Assembly (NCBI GenBank): GCA_964480915.1
Contig: CAYZRS010000006.1
Location: forward strand, 62,001-126,000
Length of the DNA stretch: 64,000 bases
Source of the DNA: CAWGCE01 sp964480915
Lineage (GTDB): Bacteria > Planctomycetota > Planctomycetia > Pirellulales > Pirellulaceae
Direction of reading: 5' to 3'
In this document: piece after piece, positions 33,455 to 42,110 of the stretch
Layout of the letters: each line of letters opens with the position of its first letter
Position numbering within the stretch: position 1 is the stretch's first letter
Program-made: the position numbers and the translations under genes
The notes under the pieces: model-generated
Seen by the model: the letters and a program-made list of their open reading frames with translations, nothing else
What the model was told of the DNA's origin: nothing
The model's database searches: none

Positions 33455-35524
33455 ATGAAAAAAGAGAAACTGCAACCCGAAGCTTCGCAGCAAGGCCAGA
33501 ACGGCCTGAGCGAAATCGGTGCGCCGTCAGCCAATGGCGAGGTCGATTTGCCAACGACTGCCGCGGGTGCGCCTGAGCCCATCCGGGGGCAGCCGGACGA
33601 TAGGGGCACCGATGAAGCTGAGCTAGAAGAAGGGCTCGATACGACGGCCGCTTTTGAGCAGTTGCAGCAACTCTTGGTGGGGCAGCAGAAGAGCGACCTC
33701 GAAGCGCTATCGCATCGCCTCGACGAAGAAAAGGTCGGACCAGACGAACTGAGTCAGTGGTTGCCGCTGGCGGTACGAAAGGCGGCGAATCGAGACGGCA
33801 ACTTTGCGGCTGCTCTGGGGCCTACGATGGCCAATTCTTTTCAGGATTCGGTCAAGCGAAATCCGAAGGCGCTGGCCGATGCCATTTCGCCAATCATGGG
33901 GCCCGCCATTCGCCGATCCATTTCGCAGGCCATCAGCGGGATGATCCAGTCGCTGAATCAAACCGTCGAACACAGTTTTTCGTGGAGTGGGTTGAAATGG
34001 CGTTGGCAGGCCTTCAAGACAAACCGCCCCTTTGCTGAAGTGGTTCTGCTTAACGCGTTTGTCTACCGAGTGGAACAAATCTTTTTGATTCATCGGGATG
34101 ATGGGTCTCTGTTAGCCCATGCTGACGCCTCGGGCGTAAGTGGCGCCGATGCCGATTTAGTGTCGGGGATGCTGACCGCGATTCAAGACTTTGTTCAGCA
34201 ATCCTTCGGTGCGAGCGAAGACGATGCGGTCGAGAGCATGCGGGTCGGCGATCACCATGTCTGGATTCTTCCCTCTCCTCACGCTTTGATGGCTGCGGTC
34301 ATTCGGGGCGTACCACCGATGGAGCTACGAGAAGACCTGTTTGGTGAGCTTGAGAAAATTCACGAGGAAACGTCGGAGTACCTTAACGACTACCAAGGCG
34401 ACAACACGCCCTTTGAAATGATCGTGCCGAGGCTGGAGTCATGCCTCTACAGTGAAGCACGAAACAAAGAGTCGAATCAACCATCTGCAAAACGAATCGT
34501 CTTGCCGATTGTGATCTTGTTGCTGCCACTCTTGTTGGCCGGCTGGGGCGCCTACTGGGGTGGCTCGCAATGGTTGGAAGGACGCCGCTCCGATCGAGTC
34601 TTGGCGGCGCTGCAGGCGCCTGATTCTGCCGAGCTAACGTACGACAACGGTGTGGTGAATGTGGTCGGCCAGGCGAAACATGATTGGATCGAGCGGTCTC
34701 GTCGTCTGGTCGGAATGGTCGACGGACTTCGCGAGCTAAACCTTGAAGCGCTTCACGATCTGGATCAAGCTTGGCTCGCTTATGTCGACCAACTTCGCCA
34801 GGAGCCAGGCATCGTCGTTGCCGATGCGAAGATCGATGGCGATCGATACCACATCAGCGGATTACGGGACCCACTGGCAGTCGATCCGGGGCAGTTGTTG
34901 AATGACGCGGGCCTTGATCCGAACGTCGTCCGATCTTCTTGGGAACCGTATCGCTCACTCGATCCACGTTTTGAGAACTTGCGAGTGATCAATCGAGCGC
35001 CGTCACATCCTGGCGTCACTTGGAAGAGGCTCGACGGACGACTTGTGGCCACAGGATCGGCTCCCAGCCAGTGGTTTGATGAAGCGACCACGTTTATGGC
35101 TTCCGTGGAGGACATCACGGTCGATATCCGTTCGGTCGAAAACCGGGACGAGCAGGCACTCGCCAGCGAGCTGGCTACCTTACAGGATGTGTTCGTCCCG
35201 TTCGAGAAAGACTCTTCCCAGGTTCGGGACGTTCGTCGCACCGAGATTGTAGATATCGCGAGGCGGATTGCTCGGCTGCGAAGTGCCGGCCGACTACTCG
35301 GGAAATCCTTCGACGTGATAGTCGTTGGCTATATGGATTCGAGCGAGACGGCTCAATCTAGTACCCTGTTGGCGCGGGAACGGGCTAACCAGGTGTGGAA
35401 AGTGCTGGCTGAAAATGGAGCGGGTAAGTCAGGATTGTTCGTGAGAAATGGCGCGAAACTGACCGCAAAGCAAAATGATGGGGACTACCGTGGTTGTGCC
35501 ATCCTCGTTGAACAGCGAAATTAG
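33455..35524 (+). CDS. Large OmpA-family envelope protein with cytoplasmic sensor-like region
   Basis: The protein has 689 residues. A cytoplasmic region of about 345 residues includes a segment near 205-290 (QIFLIHRDDGSLLAH, then VWILPSPHALMAAVIRG) whose pattern recalls roadblock/longin-type domains, the partners of Ras-like GTPases. One membrane helix at about 347-368 (VLPIVILLLPLLLAGWGAYW) is followed by a BON-like stretch (ELTYDNGVVNVVGQAKHD), further soluble parts, and a C-terminal OmpA-like peptidoglycan-binding domain (FDVIVVGYMDSSE, LLARERANQVW). It would link the inner membrane to the cell wall. It lies between the coiled-coil protein and the GTPase (37 bases to the latter). The roadblock resemblance is a visual judgement. 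Confidence 0.82.
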   Translation: MKKEKLQPEASQQGQNGLSEIGAPSANGEVDLPTTAAGAPEPIRGQPDDRGTDEAELEEGLDTTAAFEQLQQLLVGQQKSDLEALSHRLDEEKVGPDELSQWLPLAVRKAANRDGNFAAALGPTMANSFQDSVKRNPKALADAISPIMGPAIRRSISQAISGMIQSLNQTVEHSFSWSGLKWRWQAFKTNRPFAEVVLLNAFVYRVEQIFLIHRDDGSLLAHADASGVSGADADLVSGMLTAIQDFVQQSFGASEDDAVESMRVGDHHVWILPSPHALMAAVIRGVPPMELREDLFGELEKIHEETSEYLNDYQGDNTPFEMIVPRLESCLYSEARNKESNQPSAKRIVLPIVILLLPLLLAGWGAYWGGSQWLEGRRSDRVLAALQAPDSAELTYDNGVVNVVGQAKHDWIERSRRLVGMVDGLRELNLEALHDLDQAWLAYVDQLRQEPGIVVADAKIDGDRYHISGLRDPLAVDPGQLLNDAGLDPNVVRSSWEPYRSLDPRFENLRVINRAPSHPGVTWKRLDGRLVATGSAPSQWFDEATTFMASVEDITVDIRSVENRDEQALASELATLQDVFVPFEKDSSQVRDVRRTEIVDIARRIARLRSAGRLLGKSFDVIVVGYMDSSETAQSSTLLARERANQVWKVLAENGAGKSGLFVRNGAKLTAKQNDGDYRGCAILVEQRN

Positions 35525-35561
35525 AGAAAGTTGACTTGGTTCCTAGGCCACACCTAGCTGG

Positions 35562-36080
35562 ATGGAGCGTCTTTCGGTGCTGCAAAAAAAGATATGCATG
35601 TTGGGTTCGTTCGCCGTGGGAAAAACGAGCTTGGTCGCCCAGTACGTGCACAGCAAATTCTCCGAAAAATACCTGACAACAATCGGCGTTAAAGTCGACC
35701 GGAAGGTGGTTCAGCACGAGGATGAATCGATCAATCTTCTGCTGTGGGATATCCACGGAGACGACGAATTTCAGAAAGTACGCGGCTCCTACCTGCGTGG
35801 AATGGCCGGCTATTTTTTAGTCGTCGATGGTACGAGATCCGATACACTCGAGAAGGCGAAGTACTTGCATCAGCTGGCATTGGATTCGGTTGGTGAGATA
35901 CCGTTCGTGCTATTGCTGAACAAATGCGACATCCAAGATCAGTGGCAGCTCGACAGTCAAGAATTGGGTCGGCTGGTCGACGAGGGTTGGGAGATTCGGC
36001 GCACAAGTGCCAAGACGGGTGAAAACGTGGACGAATCGTTCCATGATTTGGCTGCCAAAATTCTCGCCAAGATGAAGTAG
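35562..36080 (+). CDS. Bacterial Rab/Ras-like small GTPase
   Basis: A 172-residue single-domain GTPase of the Ras superfamily. G boxes: G1 GSFAVGKTS, G2 TTIGVKV, G3 WDIHGDDEF, G4 NKCD and G5 TSAKTGENV. In G3 the usual catalytic glutamine (DxxGQ) is Asp, so intrinsic hydrolysis may be slow or may depend on a partner. Close eukaryotic-type relatives are rare in bacteria. Best-known bacterial cousins are MglA and the Rab-like proteins found near OmpA-type genes. The third gene of the coiled-coil/OmpA/GTPase run, it lacks a lipidation motif at the C-terminus. A switch that recruits or releases the cytoplasmic part of the OmpA protein is a reasonable guess. Confidence 0.9.
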   Translation: MERLSVLQKKICMLGSFAVGKTSLVAQYVHSKFSEKYLTTIGVKVDRKVVQHEDESINLLLWDIHGDDEFQKVRGSYLRGMAGYFLVVDGTRSDTLEKAKYLHQLALDSVGEIPFVLLLNKCDIQDQWQLDSQELGRLVDEGWEIRRTSAKTGENVDESFHDLAAKILAKMK

Positions 36081-36088
36081 CAGCGCAG

Positions 36089-37009
36089 TCAATCTAAGGG
36101 CTTGATGGGCAGTGGATCGTTGCCATTCGCAGCGGGAGGTTCTACCGGGATGAGCGCCGTGGCTTGGACAATGGTCGCATCGCCGGTGAGTGGTTGAGAT
36201 GCCGTTTTGATTTCCAGCGGCTTGGGCAAGGGCAAGGGTTGAATTGCTCGGTTGTTCGTCGCTAGAAGCTCAGGAGTGTCGTTGGTGGAAAGTGGTTCTT
36301 TGCGCTCCAGCAAATTGGTCCACGGTTTCTTGATGGCTGCAACAAGCGGAGCCGCAACTTCGGCGCCCGGTATGAGAACCGGGGGCGACCCGAGATCGGT
36401 CGACTCGTAGATGTTCCCATGTTGAAATGGGCCTGCCCCAAGAATCCACGTCGATTTCGCCAGGCTGGTCGCCTGGATGGAACCGGTTTCCCAAACCGGT
36501 TCTCTCGATTCGCGGTGGTAGGCGAAAATGGCCAGTTTGGCCGCCGCGCGACGTTCGTCTTTTCTCGCCAGCGAGATTTCGGGGAGCGACGGAACGGGAC
36601 TGCTGGTCAGCATGGAAGCGGTTTGGTTGACCGCCTGGCTGCCAGGGATCCCGTAATTTACCTCGTGGCTGTCCGTTCCCAATGCGCCGACACGGATTTC
36701 GACGATGTAGTCGGCGTCCTGCGCTTTGTCTTGGAGCTTGCAGTGCGAACGAATCATCCGCTCGCGTAGTGAGCTAAGAATGTATTCTGAATTCACGAAG
36801 CCGACACTGCGCACCGACTTCAGATACTGCGAATCGAGATATACGCGAGAACCACTCAGTTGCCCAAAGTCGATCTGGGCAATGCTCTGATCGACGGCGT
36901 CAGAAACCAGCAATTGATCGGTTGCCGTCCGCCCCTTGATGGTTCCACAGCCCGCGCAGATCGCGGCCATGAGAAGCAAAACAATTGGCGGGCACGTGAA
37001 ACTAGGCAT
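36089..37009 (-). CDS. Lipoprotein of the DUF6655 type
   Basis: Lipobox ICAGCG near residue 21 after a hydrophobic signal (PPIVLLLMAA), so probably lipid-anchored. The mature part begins GTIKGRTATDQLLVSDAVDQ, followed by a mixed alpha/beta domain with ISLARKDERRAAAKLAIFAY and a low-complexity proline-rich tail of about 90 residues. The pattern is that of DUF6655, widespread in planctomycetes and without known function. The start ATG is at 37009. It follows the coiled-coil gene at 37070 on the same strand by 60 bases and converges with the GTPase gene. Confidence 0.75.
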   Translation of the reverse strand: MPSFTCPPIVLLLMAAICAGCGTIKGRTATDQLLVSDAVDQSIAQIDFGQLSGSRVYLDSQYLKSVRSVGFVNSEYILSSLRERMIRSHCKLQDKAQDADYIVEIRVGALGTDSHEVNYGIPGSQAVNQTASMLTSSPVPSLPEISLARKDERRAAAKLAIFAYHRESREPVWETGSIQATSLAKSTWILGAGPFQHGNIYESTDLGSPPVLIPGAEVAAPLVAAIKKPWTNLLERKEPLSTNDTPELLATNNRAIQPLPLPKPLEIKTASQPLTGDATIVQATALIPVEPPAANGNDPLPIKPLD

Positions 37010-37069
37010 GAAGGCCGCGGCTTAACACAGGCAGTGAATCAGCGGTCGCACAACGATTGCGAGACCTCT

Positions 37070-39538
37070 TTATGCGGCACGATCGATTCCATATTGTTGG
37101 CGGTAGAACTCAGCAGCTTGCTCCACCCATCGTTCGCGGACAATGCGATCTTTGAACGCAAGGATGTTCGAGAATTCTTTGACCGCGTGAGAATCCCATC
37201 GCATGATCTGTTCGAACTGATAAATTCCCAGTCGATTGAGTTTTAGTTCGAGCGATTCGGCGACACCAGAGATCAGTTTTAGATCGTCACGCATCGTTGG
37301 TGGAGTCGCATAGACTCGTCCGAGGATGGGGTCGATCCGAGTGATTCCCGGATCGACGGCGCCCGAATGAAGCGAGTAGACACCGACCGATTCTTCGGCC
37401 TCGCGAGGTGCGGCAAAATCAGGTTCTTCCATCGAGTGCGCCGTGGCGACTTCTTCGTTGTCGTCCGTGCCGTTGGCCGAATGGAGCAGCGAAGCGTTCT
37501 CGAGCAATGATGACTGGACGCGAGCCTGCCGCTCAAGCAGGGTCTCGAGGGAGGCCGAATCGGCGCGTAGTTTTTCGAGTGTGTCCGAGTGAATCTTGAG
37601 TGATCGCTGCAACATGGATCGCTCTTGCTTCTCACGTTCCAATTGGGCCAGCAGTTCCTTATTCTCGACTCGCAATTCGCCAACGGCCGCGTCACGGACA
37701 GCCAAGCGACTGGACGCGTCGTCCAGTTCTGCGGTCAGCATGGTGAATCGCCGTTCGAACTGGCTCACGCGCGATGAGGCCGCTTCCTGGGCCGTCTCGA
37801 GTTCCAGGTTGCGTGCCGTCGTCGATTCAAGTTGAGCCTGTAAGTCAGCACGGAGGTCTTGTTCTCGGTGAAGTCCGTTGAGGACTTCTTCTTTTTCTGT
37901 CTGTAAGTCTCGCAGTTGGTCCGCAACGGTTTGGAACTGACTCGTCAATGCTTCCAATCGGTGCTCGCTATCGTTACGTAGCGATTCGGTTCGCAAGGCG
38001 ACTTCATCGTCGATTGCCTGTGCCCGCTCAAGCCGCTCTCTTTCCAGCTCTTCTCGTAGTTCGGTGCGTTCGGCTTCGAGTGCACCAAAGCGAACGGCGG
38101 CGTTTGTCTCTTGAAGTCGCAGCTGTTGTTGGAATGTCTCTTCGCGATCTGTCAGGTGCGATTGGAACCCTTGCTGAGCCTCTTCCAGCCGCTTGGTCAG
38201 ATTTTGTTCCAAACCTTGAATGCGATCGTAAGCGACCGCCAACTCTTCCTTCGAACGAGTCCGAATCGTTGTCAGTTCTCGGACGAGTGTCGAATTCTCT
38301 GCTGTGAGTTGTTGCAGCTCCTCATGCCGCGAGGCAATTTCCGATTGCATCTCGCCGACCAAGAGTTGGGTCGTTTCCAATTGTTCTTGCGAACTGCTTT
38401 GTAGCGATTGCAAGCTGGTCGCTAAGGCCGTTCGCTCGTCGACCAGGCTCTCCGATTCGGACTGTGCGGATGCCAGCTCTTGCTGTAGCCGTTGGATTTC
38501 GTCCTCGGCCGCTGCGTTGCGCGCCGCTGCTTCTTCTGCTCGTGCGGCGATCTCACCGATCTGTTCCGCTGTCGCGTCGCGTTCGGCGGCGACTGCATGC
38601 ATCTCCTCAGTCCGCTGTGTGTAGGCGGCTTGCAGCCCTGTCAGCTGATGGCGTAGATCGTCGACGAAGCGAGTGTCGGCCGACAGCATGGCCACATGTT
38701 CGCCCAACTCCGTTTCCCGGTGACTGAGAGTCTCGAGTTGCGTCGCCAAGGTGGCGCAGCGCGCTTCGAGGTCGAGCTTGGCCTCGTTGGTGACGGAGAG
38801 CTCTTCCCGCAGGGTGCCAATCTGTCCGTTAAACGAATCTTCGAGGACTTGGATCTGTTCCTGATGCTGAGCGTTGGCCGTGTCCAACTCTGATTGCAGC
38901 AGCTCGACGTTGTCGTTGGCGTGTCCCGCAGTCGACTGCAGTTCGTCAACGTGTCCCTCCAGTTCCAGCGATCGCGATGTGGCCGCTTCCAGTTGCCCGC
39001 GGACTTTTTCCAGCTCGGTTCTGGCTCCCGCTAGTTCACTTGAGGATGCCGATAGTTTTTGGAGGAGCTCATTGTCGGATTGCTTGGTGGCGACTTGGGA
39101 CTGGTGAAGCTGGTCTGCCAGTTCTTCAACTTGGTTAGCGAGCTCTTGTTGAGCGGAGCGTGCAGCGTCTAATTCGGTCTGCATCTGCAGGGTGCTTTCC
39201 TGCAATCCACCGGCAGCCGATGCCTTTTCAGTCAGTTCGCTTTGCAACTGATTGAGTGCATCGCGAGCTTGGTTGTCTCTCACGGTGGCGTCTTGACGAT
39301 AGCGGTCAAACTCTTCACACAGCTGACGATAGTCGGCTTGCAATGTGTCGCGCTGGTCGCTTTCGATCGCCAGCTGTTGTTCCAGCGATTGCAAACGCCC
39401 TGACGAGGCTCCGTCGGTGGAAGCATCGGCAGTCGATTCGCTGCTGTCGCTTCCAAACCACAGCGCGTATCGCAGGGCGATTCCGGCCAGGATACAAAGA
39501 ACGATGGAACAAAATGGACCGCTTAGTAATGAAAGCAC
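37070..39538 (-). CDS. Membrane-anchored long coiled-coil protein with helix-hairpin-helix-like tail (A)
   Basis: The protein has 822 residues from a GTG at 39538 with GGAG eight bases upstream. A membrane helix at about 8-26 (CSIVLCILAGIALRYALW) is followed by about 650 residues of near-continuous coiled coil, an acidic linker, and a C-terminal domain of about 70 residues beginning DDLKLISGVAESLELKLNRL. That domain resembles the helix-hairpin-helix-like module at the end of some NuoE and ribosomal-protein-associated sequences (DDLKxIxGVGPKLExxL). HhH modules often bind DNA or proteins. Its divergent neighbour at 39930 has the same plan. Together they look like long membrane tethers. I know of no functional study. 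Confidence 0.8.
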   Translation of the reverse strand: MLSLLSGPFCSIVLCILAGIALRYALWFGSDSSESTADASTDGASSGRLQSLEQQLAIESDQRDTLQADYRQLCEEFDRYRQDATVRDNQARDALNQLQSELTEKASAAGGLQESTLQMQTELDAARSAQQELANQVEELADQLHQSQVATKQSDNELLQKLSASSSELAGARTELEKVRGQLEAATSRSLELEGHVDELQSTAGHANDNVELLQSELDTANAQHQEQIQVLEDSFNGQIGTLREELSVTNEAKLDLEARCATLATQLETLSHRETELGEHVAMLSADTRFVDDLRHQLTGLQAAYTQRTEEMHAVAAERDATAEQIGEIAARAEEAAARNAAAEDEIQRLQQELASAQSESESLVDERTALATSLQSLQSSSQEQLETTQLLVGEMQSEIASRHEELQQLTAENSTLVRELTTIRTRSKEELAVAYDRIQGLEQNLTKRLEEAQQGFQSHLTDREETFQQQLRLQETNAAVRFGALEAERTELREELERERLERAQAIDDEVALRTESLRNDSEHRLEALTSQFQTVADQLRDLQTEKEEVLNGLHREQDLRADLQAQLESTTARNLELETAQEAASSRVSQFERRFTMLTAELDDASSRLAVRDAAVGELRVENKELLAQLEREKQERSMLQRSLKIHSDTLEKLRADSASLETLLERQARVQSSLLENASLLHSANGTDDNEEVATAHSMEEPDFAAPREAEESVGVYSLHSGAVDPGITRIDPILGRVYATPPTMRDDLKLISGVAESLELKLNRLGIYQFEQIMRWDSHAVKEFSNILAFKDRIVRERWVEQAAEFYRQQYGIDRAA

Positions 39539-39929
39539 TTTTCAATCTCCAACAGGAGCCCACTCCAGTGTCGCTAGCGTGGGTGTAAAAATAGACCGAT
39601 TGTTTCAGTTGTAGGGTCGGAACCGATGGGCGCTTATCTTTAGCCCGTGTTAGCAATCGGTGAACGATGAGGCGCCGAGGGTTGGCGGTCGACTGCGAAA
39701 GTTCGCTCCGTGCAGAACCGAATGTACGTTCGCAGTCAGAAAAGAAATCCATTCTCTTTTGGCGACGATCGACTCCGACCACCCATTGGTGGTGGCGTCA
39801 TCGCTATCGGCGACGCGAACTGCAGATCACCGTTTGCTGGTTTCATTGAAGTTCATTCATTCAAAGGGCCGACCGCTGAGTAATGCGGTGTTCCCGTTTT
39901 GACGATCGAAAGAGTTCTAGGGCCCAGAA
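39539..39929. promoter_or_regulatory. Divergent region between the paired coiled-coil genes
   Basis: A 391-base gap that must hold the promoters of both genes. I see no strong hexamer pair, repeat or hairpin; short open frames on the plus strand lack ribosome sites. Nothing further is supported. Confidence 0.4.
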
Positions 39930-42110
39930 ATGCTAGCTGTCCTCCAATACAACTTCCCGGTCTTTTCGTCAGTGCTGTTGCTGATTGCTGGCATTCTGAT
40001 CGGATACGCGCTGTGGATTCCTTTTCGCGGCGATTCGGAAAGCATCCTTCGGCAACTGGACGGTTTGGCAGATCAAAACGATGACCTCGAGGATGCCCTC
40101 AAAGAGCAGCGCAATGCCTATGTGAAATTGGAGCGGCGTCATGCGCAACAGCAAGACGAGTGGGCCTACCTGCGGACTTGGCATGAGCGTGTCGAATCGA
40201 CGCTTACCGACCAAGGGCTCGCCGCCGGATCGATCGAACAGGGGCTTAGCGCGCTCCACGACCTCCGGGAGCACGCGATCAAGGAGCTCGACATCGAACG
40301 CAAGCGTCGCACCGATGTTGAAGATGAGTTGGTAGCCACCAAGAAAACCGTCGAAAACTTGCAAGTCAATCTGGAAGACTATCGGAACCTGCAATCAAAA
40401 TACGAGGGACTCAACAGCGACTTTATCAGCATCAGGCAAGAGCACTCGCAGCTGCGAGGCGAGCATGAGAAGCTGAAAGAACAGGCCGTTGTTGAAGCGG
40501 ATGAACAGGCACAACTGGTCGCCGGACTTCAGCAGTCGCTTTCCGAATCGGACAGTGTCGAGGCTGTGGAAGGACGATTTGAGGCGCAGATTGAATCGCT
40601 GAATCGAGCTCTCGAGGAACAACGGGCGCGGGCGGACGAGCTGCATCAGGACCGCACAGAGATTCTGACACAATTACAAAACGAACGCGATCAGCGCTGC
40701 GATCTTGAAGAGGTTTTGCAGGAGAAAGAGCGCGAGTTAAAACTGGCCAATTCTGAATCGAAGGAGTTGAGCGAATCCCGCGTCATGGAGCTGGAAGAAA
40801 CGCTCCACACCGCGCAGAACGAATTCCAGCAGTTGGTAACCGAACGAGACATGACCGTTTCGCGGCTCGATGCGGCCCATGCGAAGATCGATCAGTTGGA
40901 ATCTGAAGTCAGCAGTCACCGCCGAGCCTTCGATACGGTCGAACGACACCGTTCCGAGCTGGAGCTCAACTCGCGACGCGAAACAGAATCGCGTCAGGCG
41001 GAAGCACAAGAGTTGCAGCGAGTACAGCAAGAAAACGGTCAGATCAAAGCGGAACTAGCGCTGATGCATACGCTCAAGCAGCAGAATGCGAGTCTCGATC
41101 GCCAGTACAATTCGCTGCAGGAATCTCATCAAGACACGCAGCGTAGTCTGTCGCTGCTGAAAACGGAACGGGACGAATCGGCATTGCTGCTTGCGGAAGA
41201 GCGAACACAACGGGAAGAGATCGCGAATCGGATCAACCGCCATCTGCTGGAAGTCGACAACCTTCGCGAACAGCGCGAAGAGGTTCTGCGCAATTTGCGT
41301 GAAGAGCAATCGCTGCGGAGAGAGGCGGAACGGTCGCTCGATGAGCAGACTCGACGCCTTGCTCAAGTAGGACGCGAAGTCAGCGACGTTGTCGATCTGC
41401 GGGAAGAAGTCCACTCTTTGCGAAATCAACTGAGGGTCGCTCAGACGCAATTTGAAGAAACCCGCGTGGAACATCACCAGGCGCATGGGATCGTCGAATC
41501 GGCTCGCGAGACCATCAACAGTTTGCAGTCGCAACTGGCAGCGAGCCAGCAGAGCATTCAGACGTTGAAGATGAACGGCCAAGGACTCCAGGAGCGATAC
41601 GACGAACGTATCGATCAATTGACGATGGAACGAAACCACGCTCGCGAGTCGGTCGAACTGGCAGAAGAGAAGTTGGCCGAGTTGCAGGATCAAATGGCCG
41701 AACTGCGTTCGACGGTCGCCGAGCTGCGACGCGAACGGGAAGATGTTCTGACGCGGTTGCGACGTCAGACCGTCATGCTGGAAAGCCACATGGCGGAAAA
41801 CCAAGTGGCCGAGATTGCCGAAGAACATCGTGTCAACGGCGACGTGCGACGCGATGAACGACGTGGCGTCGTCTACAACAGCCGCCCAGGCCAAGTCGAC
41901 GATTTGAAGAGAATTTCCGGCATCGCAGCGGTGCTGGAGAAGAAGTTGAATGAGTTCGGCATCTACACCTATCGCCAAATCATGGATTGGGACGAAGCGG
42001 CCGTTGAGGAGTTCTCGACATTGCTCGCGTTCCGAGATCGCATCCAGCGCGACGACTGGATGGGCCAAGCCCGGCATCTGTACGAAGAGAAATACTCGAA
42101 AGCGGCCTAA
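39930..42110 (+). CDS. Membrane-anchored long coiled-coil protein with helix-hairpin-helix-like tail (B)
   Basis: The protein has 726 residues. A membrane helix at about 9-27 (VFSSVLLLIAGILIGYALW) ends in the same YALW as its partner, followed by about 600 residues of coiled coil and a C-terminal domain beginning DDLKRISGIAAVLEKKLNEF and ending in a DRIQRDDWMGQAR stretch that matches DRIVRERWVEQAA in protein A. The two genes thus arose by duplication and are transcribed away from each other. Coiled-coil parts have diverged, while both ends are kept, which implies that the ends carry the function. The stop overlaps that of convergent hutI. Confidence 0.8.
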   Translation: MLAVLQYNFPVFSSVLLLIAGILIGYALWIPFRGDSESILRQLDGLADQNDDLEDALKEQRNAYVKLERRHAQQQDEWAYLRTWHERVESTLTDQGLAAGSIEQGLSALHDLREHAIKELDIERKRRTDVEDELVATKKTVENLQVNLEDYRNLQSKYEGLNSDFISIRQEHSQLRGEHEKLKEQAVVEADEQAQLVAGLQQSLSESDSVEAVEGRFEAQIESLNRALEEQRARADELHQDRTEILTQLQNERDQRCDLEEVLQEKERELKLANSESKELSESRVMELEETLHTAQNEFQQLVTERDMTVSRLDAAHAKIDQLESEVSSHRRAFDTVERHRSELELNSRRETESRQAEAQELQRVQQENGQIKAELALMHTLKQQNASLDRQYNSLQESHQDTQRSLSLLKTERDESALLLAEERTQREEIANRINRHLLEVDNLREQREEVLRNLREEQSLRREAERSLDEQTRRLAQVGREVSDVVDLREEVHSLRNQLRVAQTQFEETRVEHHQAHGIVESARETINSLQSQLAASQQSIQTLKMNGQGLQERYDERIDQLTMERNHARESVELAEEKLAELQDQMAELRSTVAELRREREDVLTRLRRQTVMLESHMAENQVAEIAEEHRVNGDVRRDERRGVVYNSRPGQVDDLKRISGIAAVLEKKLNEFGIYTYRQIMDWDEAAVEEFSTLLAFRDRIQRDDWMGQARHLYEEKYSKAA

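Noticed and set aside
41055..42077. Long minus-strand frame of 340 codons opposite the coiled-coil gene
   Set aside because: Shadow of a coiled-coil reading; overlaps a well-supported gene with membrane helix and conserved C-terminus.
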